Shown here: positions 30,311 to 41,000 of the stretch, in pieces | Layout of the letters: the number at the start of each line of letters is the position of its first letter | Position numbering within the stretch: position 1 is the stretch's first letter | Source of the DNA: Beroe forskalii | Taxonomy: Eukaryota; Ctenophora; Nuda; Beroida; Beroidae | Length of the DNA stretch: 64,000 bases | Direction: 5' to 3' | Assembly (NCBI GenBank): GCA_011033025.1 | Contig: WFMF01000089.1 | Coordinates: 310,001-374,000 of the forward strand | Program-made: the position numbers and the translations under genes | Notes under the pieces: generated by a model | Told to the model about the DNA's origin: nothing | Seen by the model: only the letters and a program-made list of their open reading frames with translations | Databases searched by the model: none

Positions 30311-31763
30311 TTATTCATTTCTCTTGATAGCGTCTTCCGTTTGCCTTCGTTTCTCTTGATATTGCTTCTTGGCAAGCTGAAATTTAAACTGTGCGCCCGC
30401 ACAGACATACATAACTTTCGAACCCTTACAGAATTATATAAAAGATAGGCGTCAATGAGTCACAGGTGATTGTTTCTCTTATCATTTATCGATATAAATA
30501 ATAACAAATTACAAGTACAAACTCATACACACGGAGGTTCGATCCAGGATCAACGATTCACATTCACAGTATAAAAAGAATGTCATTTGGAGGGCCCACA
30601 CAACAACAGTTACTAGATAAACAAATTTACACACGGTCACAATTGATTCCGTTACGGTAGAACTCAACTTGACATGTATGTACCTCATGTCCTTCGTCGC
30701 AAAGCTGAAATCCAAAACCTTTTTGTTTGTTTTAGGTGCGAATTACGAAGTTTCCGTCACATCTTCAACCACGGGAGGATCATATCATATCATGAAATTA
30801 GATTAAAATGAGTGAAAGATGGATGCATTGATGATTTTACATTTCTTAGAAATCGCTTATAAGCCAGTTTTCCGAGACTTTTTGTCGCAGCCTAACTTGT
30901 GAGACAGTTAAATTCTCAAATCTCACGATGGGGAAAAATGGGGAAAAATGGGGAAAAATGGGGACTTTTTTCATGGGGAATTTAGCTTTTCCCAACTGAA
31001 AAATTCCCCATTTCCCCATTTTTCCCCATTGCCACCGCCCCCGTGCGATTCAAGAACGACTCTTTATTTTCTCATTACGGGGGGGGTTACCCCTGTGACA
31101 CCAAATTCTCTATCTCATACCCGTGGTCAGAAGTCAGAACGTCTTTCAACATGCGATTTATAAAAACGGGAAAAACACCTTGTGCCTGACTGTACCTCAT
31201 TTAAGCTCATTAGTTACTGTTAAAACACACCTTTTTTCTGAGAGTTGTGCACTCTTCTCTGGAGGCCTCGTACTCAGCTTTCACTGTGTTCAGCTGGCTT
31301 TCAGCAAGCTGATAAAGTGAAGTATTATCAGGGGTTGGAGTGGAGAGTTGATGACGTCATTATCAGGTGTTAGAGTGGAGAATTGATGACGTCATTATCA
31401 GGCGTAAGAGTGGGGAGTTGATGACGTCATTACCAGGGGGTAAGAGTGGGAGTTGATGAATTTATTATCAGGAGTGAATGTGATGAGTTGATGACGTCAT
31501 AACCAGGGGTTAAAGTGGCGACTGGCGAAATGAAAACGTCGAACTGATTCATAGTTCCATGCGCATATCACAAAACAAGGCCCCTGAACTTGAGTCCGGT
31601 AATTATAGGAAAAGGGCACTGTGAAAGCGCTGTCATTAACTAACCTGCAGCTGCTCAGTTATCTCAGCAGAAATGTCAACGGTGCTTGACATTGAGCTTT
31701 CCGACGGGGCTCTTTCCAACTCAGCGATCTTTTCTTTAGCAGATTTCACCTCTACTTGAAGCC
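30311..31763 (-). CDS. Coiled-coil protein, C-terminal exons (5' part not found)
   Basis: Four exons on the minus strand, all joining in phase 0: 31645-31763 (KSAKEKIAELERAPSESS... EITEQLQ), 31231-31308 (26 residues, SQLNTVKAEYEASREECT), 30684-30704 (a 21-bp microexon coding LCDEGHE) and 30311-30376 (KKQYQEKRRQTEDAIKRNE then TAA). Composition is rich in Glu, Lys and Gln with heptad-like hydrophobics, as in a coiled coil. Each later exon begins with Leu (CTT) after CAG. The upstream exons must lie to the right of the 16-bp satellite at 31785-32386 and were not identified. Product family unknown. The microexon is the least certain part. Confidence 0.6.
30925..31030. repeat. ATGGGGAAAA tandem repeat forming an inverted repeat
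   Basis: Four copies of ATGGGGAAAA-type units are followed within ~50 bp by their reverse complement (CCCCATTTCCCCATTTTTCC). The transcript could form a hairpin. It lies in an intron of the coiled-coil gene between exons at 31231 and 30704. Confidence 0.65.
31325..31522. repeat. ~42-bp minisatellite carrying TGACGTCA palindromes
   Basis: Five imperfect units of the form ATTATCAGG-(G/T)GTTAGAGTGG-AGAGTTGATGACGTC. Four units keep the perfect CRE-type palindrome TGACGTCA. Located in the intron between coiled-coil exons 31645 and 31308. Confidence 0.8.
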
Positions 31764-31784
31764 CTTCAATTAAGTGGAGTATAT

Positions 31785-32386
31785 TATTATTATTATATCT
31801 AATTATTATTATATCTAATTATTATTATATCTAATTATTATTATATCTAATTATTATTATATCTAATTATTATTATATCTAATTATTATTATATCTAATT
31901 ATTATTATATCTAATTATTATTATATCTAATTATTATTATATCTAATTATTATTATATCTAATTATTATTATATCTAATTATTATTATATCTAATTATTA
32001 TTATATCTAATTATTATTATATCTAATTATTATTATATCTAATTATTATATCTAATTATTATTATATCTAATTATTATTATATCTAATTATTATATCTAA
32101 TTATTATTATATCTAATTATTATTATATCTAATTATTATTATATCTAATTATTATTATATCTAATTATTATTATATCTAATTATTATATCTAATTATTAT
32201 TATCTAATTATTATTATATCTAATTATTATTATATCTTATTATTATTATATCTAATTATTATTATATCTAATTATTATTATATCTAATTATTATTATATC
32301 TAATTATTATTATATCTAATTATTATTATATCTAATTATTATTATATCTAATTATTATTATATCTAATTATTATTATATCTAATTA
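31785..32386. repeat. 16-bp AT satellite (TAATTATTATTATATC)n
   Basis: About 38 near-perfect head-to-tail copies of a 16-bp unit, with a few 13-bp and 15-bp variants that have lost one TTA or one TA step. It starts about 20 bp from the acceptor of the first coiled-coil exon seen. Confidence 0.97.
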
Positions 32387-33256
32387 GGATAGACTCGGTA
32401 AGAGCGGCTTGAATTCATACATCTAACTATCTAAGAAGGTGGGGAGCGAACCCTGTACGAAACTCTCACTGTACATGGCGCAAACAGTTATTATTACAAA
32501 TTAGCACCTTGTCGATGCTGCCGGGGTATTATCATAGCATTATCACCCTCCCGTGGTAATAATTACTTAATTAGGGTGTGAGAGTTATCATTATATAACG
32601 ATCGTTAGATAATTCTTGCTCCGATAATTTTGTTATATAACGGATTCAAAAATGGATTTTAAGGGTCAATTAGTAACTTTCATAAGATCTTAAAATTTTC
32701 GAAATTTTGGGGTGTGTTAATTTTTTCCAAGGGTGTAGCAAATATAACTGTACAGTTATCAAACCCCTCAAGGGACAGTTAACACACCCCTTCCAAAAAT
32801 TATCACACCCATTTTTTTGTTTTTTAAATTTTTTAACGCCCAAAAATTTAAAACTTTAGAATTTTCTGATTCTTATTTATCTATCTGACTTCTGACGATG
32901 CTCTCACTCCCTTGCGATACATCAGTAATATATACATATTACGTTATTATATCTTGTTTTTGTTTTATGTACTTTTTAGTCGTTATATGAGCCGCGCACG
33001 CATGTGCCAGTAACTCTCACTCCATTACGATACACCATTGTATACATATTTTGTTGAGTTTTTATTTATACTTTCTTATAGGCAAATTTAAATATACATA
33101 GCCACTCTTCACCATCTAATTTAAAATTTCCAGTCACTTCGAAGCTGATTCAATTTCAGGCCCTCTCGTTGAAAGGATTTTTATATTTAAAGGCTTCTAT
33201 ATTCGCTTTCGTATTGGAAAACCAGTGTAAGTATCCGCCCATTCCTCACGTTATAT
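32387..33256. other. AT-rich spacer, no gene seen
   Basis: Contains a short stretch of repeated CCCTCAAG/CACACCC blocks (~32700-32815) and no exon that I can support. Confidence 0.4.
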
Positions 33257-35668
33257 ACTCTCCAAAACCGAGACGGTTGTCGTAGTAACCCCCTGCTGAT
33301 TTGGTGACGTCAGTCCATTTCATCGGTTGGAACTAACGTAACTAAACCTCACGCATTCCGAAACAACGTTATTCTAACTTAGAATTACTAGAATTGACCA
33401 ATTTCCTAATTTCTACAAATCGTCCACGTGAACTCACGTGCTGAAATGTAGCACCCAGATCTAATTCTTCGTGCATTAGTCGTATTTGAACCCATTTCAA
33501 CGTTATCAAGTCGAAAATCGCGTGTAAATATCAATTTATTTAAATCACCTAATTTCTACAAAAACGTCCACGTGAACTCACGTGATTCACTATTTCATCG
33601 TATATTTCCACATTTAGTAACTGCGAGACATGAAGAAACCATTATTAGTTCGTCATCGTAACACAGAATAAGGCTAAAGTACAATTTTTCATCATTAACG
33701 TAATTTCAACCATTTTGCGGCTCAATTTTTTAGAGGCTTCGCATGACAACATATTTCGACCGATCACCTTGAAACTCGTTTTATAGCTAAATCTCGAGGT
33801 CTAAAAGCAAAATATCGAAGTAAAACATATTCCGATGAAAACTCTCTCAGTTAGAGATGTTCAAAGTAGCGCAAAATAGCATTTTATCGCAAAATACACT
33901 ATTTTAGTGGTTTTACGCGATTTTGATGACGTCATCACAGCACCCAAATAGGCTCAAACCATCTTCCCATATAGCCTATAAGAAATTCCGCCTTAGTACA
34001 ACATACTTTGGCCGATCTCATCTCAAGATAAGTCGTAGTTCTTGACATCTCACTCATTAAAGTTTTGTCCTAAAATTTCGACATCGATTTTTCACCGCAC
34101 CTTAGAAAATCGCGTATATCTCGATGAAAAATCGAGATATACCAATAATCCATATGATTATCTGAAAGCTCTTTAAATTCCCCACTAACGATTTTTCAAA
34201 ATTTTCGAGTTATCTCCATTCCTTCTTGGTGAAAAATGCGCTCGAAAACGACCTATTTTCGCTAAAAAAGCAGTAAAATTTCGCTAAGTTGATGACGTCA
34301 TAATGAAGTCATAATGACGTCACCAGAACTTCTCTTATAGCCTATTACATTTTCCTATCTTATATCTACAAAACCTGACCTCGATCATGTCTCTACCATT
34401 TGTGGAACTTGAGATCTCATCGATTTAAATTGGGTCCCAAATTATCATCATCTTATTATATGATAACTCTCCAAAACCGAGACGGTTGTCGTAGTAACCC
34501 CCTGCTGATTTGGTGACGTCAGTCCATTTCTTTCGGTTGGAACCAATGTAACTAAACCTCACGCAGTTCGAAACAACGTTATTCTAACTTGGAATTACTA
34601 GAATTGACCAATTCCCTAATTTCTACAAATCGTTCACGTGAACTCACGTGCTGAAATGTAGCACCCAGATCTAATTTCGTGCATTAGTCGTATTTGAACT
34701 CATTTCAACGTAATCAAGTCGAAAATCGTGTAAATATCATTTTCTTGAAATCCCCTAATTTCTACAAAACGTCCACGTGAACTCACGTGATTCACTATTT
34801 CATCGTATATTTCCCACATTTAGTCACTGAAAGACATGAGGAAACCATCATTAGTTCGTCATCGTATCACAGAATAAGGCTAAAGTACAATTTTTCATCA
34901 TTAACGTAATTTCAACCATTTTGCGGCTCAATTTTTAGAGGCTTCGCATGACGACATATTTCGACCGATCACCTTGAAACTCGTTTTATAGCTAAATCTC
35001 GAGGTCTGAAAGCAAAATATCGAGGTAAAACATATTCCGATGAAAACTCTCTGAGTTAGAGATGTTCAAAGTAGCGCAAAATAGCGTTTTATCGCAAAAT
35101 ATGCTATTTTAGTGGTTTTACGCGATTTTGATGACGTCATCACAGCACCCAAATAGGCTCAAACCAACTTCCAATATAGCCTATAAGTAAATTCCGCCTT
35201 AGTACAACATATTTTGACCGGTCTCATTTCAAGATAAGTCGCAGTTCTTGACATTGCACTCATTTAACTTTTGTCCTAAATTTTCGACATCGATTTTTCA
35301 CCGCACCTTAGAAAATCGCGTATATCTCGATGAAAAATCGAGATATACCAATAATCCATATGATTTTCTGAAAGCTCTTTAAATTCCCCACTAACGATTT
35401 TTCAAAATTTTCGAGTTATCTCCATTCCTTCTTGGTGAAAAATGCGCTCGAAAACGACCTATTTTCGCTAAAAAAGCAGTAAAATTTCGCTAAGTTGATG
35501 ACGTCATAATGACGTCATAATGACGTCACCAGAACTTCTCTTATAGCCTATTACATTTTCCTATCTTATATCTACAAAACCTGACCTCGATCATGTCTCT
35601 ACCATTTGTGGAACTTGAGATCTCATCGATTTAAATTGGGTCCCAAATTATCATCATCTTATTATATG
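33257..35668. repeat. Tandem duplication of a 1.2-kb unit
   Basis: Two copies, 33257-34465 and 34466-35668 (period 1209 bp), each starting CTCTCCAAAACCGAGACGG and ending with ATCTTATTATATGATA. They are about 95% alike by eye. Each copy carries several TGACGTCA or TGACGTCAT palindromes, CACGTGA pairs (ACGTGAACTCACGTG) and a GAAAATCGAGATATA palindrome. There is no long open frame. It is a young segmental or satellite duplication. Confidence 0.93.
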
Positions 35669-35962
35669 ATATTATTCCCGCCCTGGCCAGGGCGGTAACC
35701 CCCCGCGGTAATAAAAAAGACTGGCCAGGGGTATAAGTTAGAGATTTGAGTGTCACAGGGTGATATAAGATATAATATTCCCGCCCTGGCCAGGGCGGTA
35801 ACCCCCCGCGGTAATAATGAAAAAGACTGGCCAGGGTATATATTAGACGAACGAGTGTCACAGGGTGATTCCCGCCCTGGCCAGGGCGGTAACCCCCCGC
35901 GGTAAAAAGAAAACTGGCCAGGGGTATAAATTAGAGATTTGAGTGTCACAGGGTGATATAAT
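35669..35962. repeat. GC-rich tandem array, three ~92-107-bp units
   Basis: Each unit opens with CCCGCCCTGGCCAGGGCGG, itself a palindrome around CTGGCCAG, followed by TAACCCCCCGCGGTAA, then ACTGGCCAGG and GAGTGTCACAGGGTGAT. GC content is far above the surroundings. Long open frames across it come from lack of stops in GC-rich repeats. Confidence 0.9.
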
Positions 35963-35971
35963 ATATAATAT

Positions 35972-37942
35972 CAGGGGGCTGGCAAGCCCCCCGCGGCGGT
36001 TTGCGAGCCCGAGGGCCCGAAGGGCCCGAGGGCGAGCTTTGGACGGCGAACCTAACGGTGCGAGGGCCGAAGGCCCGAGCTGCGAGCCCGAGGACCCGAA
36101 GGGTCCGAGGGTGAGCATTGGACGGCGAACCTAATTGTGCGAGGGCCGAAGGCCCGAGCGCGAGCCCGAGGACCCGAAGGGTCCGAGGGCGAGCATTGGA
36201 CGGCTATCCTAACAGTACACGAGCCTCCAAGCATCGGAAGTGAGTTTATGTAACTTTGCTTGCCAGCCCCCAACTATATGTTTTCATGGATTGGCCATAT
36301 TTCACGTTGAAATTTGAGTAAGTTCCCGTTTCCGAAATCGCACTAAAATTTGAACATCACATGTTTAGAGGCCAAAGGTGCAACTGCCAAAATTTCAGAT
36401 CGATTGGATTAAAAATGGCCGAGTTATTACAACTTGAACTTTGCCGAAATCGAGGGTGTTCTTGTTAAATTGGGTTACGACCATATATATACATTTCCCA
36501 AAACCAAAAAGGATTTGGTTGTGATGGTCCGCGGTGGTTTTAAGGCGTTCTTTACTGTAAAACCCATGATATGAGAAAGAACGCGACGGTTAAAACTGCT
36601 GAAACGTCACTTATAAAACATACAGCATTCACGTAACTTAAATGCATCAAAAAGTGCCGTTGCGGCAGTTTTAACCGTCGCGTTCTTTCTCATATCATGG
36701 GTTTTACAGTAAAGAACGCCTTAAAACCGCCGCGGACCATCACAACCAAACTTTTGGTTTTGGGAAAATATCACCCTTTTTCTGTGCCGAGATATTGAAA
36801 TTTGGCGTTAAATCACGCGTAAAAATTCGCGTTACGTAGCATTAATGATGACGTCACAATTACGTCAAAAAATTAGATGAGCTATCTGAGACCCATTCAT
36901 TTACACAGTTGGGACTATGACCGACAACATATCCAAAGATGAAGTTCTGTGGTGGTGCCGTTCTCTCTCCACAAGCTTCACAAGATTTGCCAGTTTTTGG
37001 AATTTTTTTCGTGTCAAAGTGCTTCGAACAATCGCAAATATTTCAATGATGCAGTAGAGCCCAGAACTTTTTGACCACATCTTTGGAAAGTACATTAAAT
37101 TTCCTTTCTGCGCTAACAGGAGCATTTTTTTCAATCTCGAAAACTTCATACCGAAAAATTGCGTTGAAAAACGCCTATTTTTGGGAAAATCGACATTTGA
37201 AATTCTTAGTTTTGTGACGTCATTATGACGCCATTATCATGAAGTAAAGTAGTTTTTAAGGTCACTAACTGCAAGTTCTATCTTTTTTCTTTCCAACGCT
37301 GGGTCGATGAGCTCTGTATCTTTTATGTTTCCCGAGATATCGCCGTTTAAATAGGGTATACTTCTCGCACTAAAGCGTCATCTCTCGTATATGTATATAC
37401 CTCTATATGTATATATATATGTATTATGTATGTATATATATGGTCGTAACCCAATTTAACAAGAACACCCTCGATTTTGGCAATATTCAAGTTGTAATAA
37501 CTCGGTCATTTTTCATCCGATTGATCTGAAATTTTGATAGTTACCTTTGACCTCTAAACATGCGATGTTCAAAGTTTAGTGCAATTTCGGCAACGAACTT
37601 ACCCAAATTTCAACGTGAAATATGTAATCCATGAAAACATATAGTTGAGGGCTGGCAAGCAAAGTTACATTAACACTCCCGATGCTCGGAGGCTCGTGTA
37701 CTGTTAGAATAGCCGTCAATGCTCGCCCTCGGACCCTTCGGGTCCTCAGGCTCGCGCTCAGGCCTTCGGCCCTCGCACTATTAGGTCCGCCGTCCAATGC
37801 TCGCCCTCGGACCCTTCAGGGTCCTCAGGCTCACGTCAGGCCTTCGGCCCTCGCACTGTTAGGACCGCCGTCCAATGCTCGCCCTCGGGCCCTTCGGGCC
37901 CTCGGGCTCGCAAACCGCCGCGGGGGGCTTGCCAGCCCCCTG
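35972..37942. mobile_element. Long-terminal-inverted-repeat element (~1.97 kb), non-coding
   Basis: Starts CAGGGGGCTGGCAAGCCCCC and ends with the reverse complement. The inverted repeat extends ~500 bp on each side: GC-rich ~82-bp tandem units (GAGGGCCGAAGGCCCGAG...) outside, then an AT-rich block ending at GTAACCCAATTTAACAAG. The outer units vary in number between the arms. AT dinucleotides flank both ends, a possible 2-bp target duplication. The central ~950 bp contain another element (36494-36767) and no transposase. Confidence 0.85.
36494..36767. mobile_element. Nested fold-back element (274 bp)
   Basis: A near-perfect inverted repeat: TTTCCCAAAACCAAAA and GGTTGTGATGGTCCGCGG at the left, their complements at the right, with stems running through TTTACTGTAAAACCCATGA and AAAGAACGCGACGGTTAAAA to a ~50-bp loop. 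It sits inside the long-inverted-repeat element. Confidence 0.88.
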
Positions 37943-38218
37943 ATGTCAGGACAGGTATGTTATGACATATGTATGTCATGACCTAAGCAAAGACAATACA
38001 TTCCATGAGTCTTCACCAGGCCTGTCTATCAGTATATGATTTATTTCTATTAACGTGATACGAGCTGACAGTTTAAACCTCTCAAAATTTGATTCGATAC
38101 AGAGGGATTCAGCCTTCAGGGGTATCTTCATGTACCCAGGAAGAATATTGATTGCTATCATTATGAAGCGTTTATTCCAATAATATCGTCAAATCGTCAA
38201 TTTGTTTCGTTCAAGGAT

Positions 38219-39474
38219 CAAGTTGGATCTTGGGTGCCTCAGAAATGAAAGAACGTCCTGGATCACTGTTTTGTGAGGTAAAAATAGGGTTTTTTGGATT
38301 TTACAGGAAAACCAAGGAAAACTGGCGAATATCATTGGTTCAGTGGTTTCAGGCGCATAATTTATGACCAGATACACTTCTATTTGAACACCCATGAGAC
38401 ATCTACGCCCAATAAGGGGCGAAAAAAGGCAGTTTTTAAGCCGAAAAACGCGATTTTAACCCCCATAACAGACAGAAAATGGCTGATTTCGGGATTCTGA
38501 AGTATGGTATGTCTTTCTTAGGTCGTCCATGGATGGCGTGCAAATTTTCAGCTCAATCGGCCAAAGCTTTTCGATTTCGGATCTTGGGTGCCTCAGAAAT
38601 GAAGAACGTCCTGGATCACTGTTTTGAGAGGAAAAATAGGGTTTTTTGGATTTTATAGGAAAACAAAGGAAAACTGGCGAATATCATTGGTTCAGTGGTT
38701 TCAGGCGCATAATTTATGACCAGATACACTTCTATTTGACCACCCATGAGACATCTACGCCCAATAAGGGGCGAAAAAGGCAGTTTTTAGCCGAAAACGC
38801 GATTTTAACCCCCATAACAGACAAAAAATTGCTGATTTCGGGATTCTGAAGTATGGTATGTCTTTCTTAGGTCGTCCATGGATGGCGTGCAAATTTTCAG
38901 CTCAATCGACCAAAGCTTTTCGATTTCGGATCTTGGGTTCCTCAGAAATGAAGAACGTCCTGGATCACTGTTTTGAGAGGTAAAAATAGGGTTTTTTGGA
39001 TTTTACAGGAAAACAAAGAAAATTGGCGCATATCATTGGTTCAGTGGTTTCAGGCGCATAATTTATGACCAGATACACTTCTATTTGACCACCCATGAGA
39101 CATCTACGCCCAATAAGAGGCGAAAAAATGCAGTTTTTAAGCCCAAACACGCGATTTTAACCCCCCATAACAGACAGAAAATGGCTGATTATGGGATTCT
39201 GAAGTATGGTATGTCTTTCTTAGGTCGTCCATGGATGGCGTGCAAATTTTCAGCTCAATCCGCCAAAGCTTTTCGATTTCGGATTTTGGGTGCCTCAGAA
39301 ATGAATACACGCTTGGATCACTGTTTTGAGAGGTAAAAATAGGGTTTTTTGGATTTTACAGGAAAACAAAGGAAAACTGGCGAATATCATTGGTTCAGTG
39401 GTTTCAGGCGCTTATTTTTTTGAGCAGATACACTTCTATTTGACCACCCATGAGACATCTACGCCCAATAAAGT
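38219..39474. repeat. ~353-bp tandem array (about 3.5 copies)
   Basis: Units begin at GATCTTGGGTGCCTCAGAAA (~38225, ~38579, ~38930, ~39283). The last is cut short at ACGCCCAATAAAG. The spacing is 350-354 bp. Each unit holds the same open frame on the plus strand (ENQGKLANIIGSVVSGA-like or its alternate frame), but frames shift between units, so it is a satellite rather than a gene. Confidence 0.92.
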
Positions 39475-39506
39475 ATTAAACGCATATGTGAGCAGATCAA
39501 TCAATT

Positions 39507-40787
39507 TCTTGAGATTTAGAAGTCTCCGTCGTCGTCGTTCTCCCCAATATCAATTCAACCCCAGACTTCCCGAGTGGAAATAGGAAAACACTTGGAATTG
39601 GATAGGAGGAAAATCTCTGGTATCTTTTTACTTCTTGTGACAGCAAGTATAGAGTACTAGAATATCAAACTGAAAAATATTTATCGAAAACGCTATTGGA
39701 AACTTTTAACTCTTGGACAAAACATCTAACCTAGAAGCCAAAATAAAAAACGCGGCGTCAAAATATTTCGTTCGGACAAAACTTTCACTTTCTTTTTTAT
39801 AGACAAAACAACTCAAGAGAAATACGTGGCCTAAAATTTGGGTAAGATTTTTGGACGCGCGCGCAAGCCCAATTATCCTAAATATATGGCTGAACCTATA
39901 TCTAACTCTACACTCTCCCTCTAAACAATTTGCAAGCCTTTGCTTGCACCTTGCAACTTATATAAAGAATATAAAAAACAAATCCCACTACAAAATACAA
40001 AAGTCCTGTCCCCATTAGTCCGGATCAAGGGAGTTCACTTCTCCCTCTCTCGTGTACTCTGGGTAGCCAGAGCACACTCACTTCTAAGTCTCTCTTGTGT
40101 TTTCTGGGTAGCCAGATCACATCCGCCTCTCTGTCTCTGTTCTCTGGGTAGCCAGAGTTTACCGTCCTTGGGTTGTTCTGGTGCTTGACGGGTCTGCCAG
40201 AGGCTCCTGGAGGTCGACCACCTTGATGTTCGCCAAGCTGTCCAAGCCCCGGATGATCTGCACCACCCCCCTGCGGTATGGCACCGCCTCGTCCTCCGGC
40301 ATCCGTCCCCTCCGACTGCGGGTAGCCGCCAGTCCATTCTTGATCAGCTGGTTGAGTGGAAATCAATTGGGCTCTGCCCGCGTATCTTGAGATTTAGAAG
40401 TCTCCGTCGTCGTCGTTCTCCCCAATATCAATTCAACCCCAGACTTCCCGAGTGGTAATAGGAAAACACTTGGAATTGGATAGGAGGGAAAATCTCTGGT
40501 ATCTTTTTACTTCTTGTGACAGCAAGTATAGAGTACTAGAATATCAAACTGAAAAATATTTATCGAAAACGCTATTGGAAACTTTTAACTCTTGGACAAA
40601 ACATCTAACCTAGAAGCCAAAATAAAAAACGCGGCGTCAGAATATTTCGTTCGGACAAAACTTTCACTTTCTTTTTTATAGACAAAACAACTCAAGAGAA
40701 ATACGTGGCCTAAAATTTTGGTAAGATTTTTGGACGCGCGCGCAAGCCCAATTATCCTAAATATATGGCTGAACCTATATCTAACTC
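39507..40787 (-). mobile_element. LTR-like non-autonomous element (two ~402-bp direct repeats, 476-bp interior)
   Basis: Direct repeats 39507-39908 and 40385-40787 are nearly identical (start TCTTGAGATTTAGAAG, end ATATCTAACTC). The interior is GC-richer and, read on the minus strand, is open in two frames without recognisable gag or pol motifs. On that strand a purine tract (AGAGGGAGAG) precedes the left repeat, like a polypurine tract. A primer-binding site starting TGG and a clean target duplication are not visible. A TRIM-like element fits best; a simple segmental duplication is the alternative. Confidence 0.6.
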
Positions 40788-41000
40788 ATCAAATTGACCG
40801 AGGGATTCATAACTTGATGAAGCCAATAACCCTCTTTTTATTGGGCGAATTTCACTGCGGTCCATGTTAATAAAGTTTTCCCTTTTTTTCCCCCGTCGCG
40901 CGCACTCTTTCCCCTAACTCGGACCGTCCAAAGCTCCGATTGTAAACGCACTTAGGATGGGTAACCCGCTTTTTCTGGGTACACCTAACTACTTGTTCAG

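Noticed and set aside
31785-32386. CRISPR-like regular spacing
   Set aside because: Pure head-to-tail satellite with no unique spacers; nuclear animal DNA.
35631-36273. Long frames rich in Gly, Pro, Arg and Ala
   Set aside because: Read through GC-rich tandem repeats; open only because the repeats lack stops.
37576-37981. Frames in the right arm of the long-inverted-repeat element
   Set aside because: Same repeat units as the left arm; not genes.
37976-38161. Minus-strand frame (LPGYMKIPLKAES...) as an upstream coiled-coil exon
   Set aside because: Donor-like site present, but no phase-consistent partner or coiled-coil character; left unannotated.
38294-39336. Recurring ~68-codon frame in the 353-bp array
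   Set aside because: Frame breaks differ from unit to unit, so it is not maintained as a protein.
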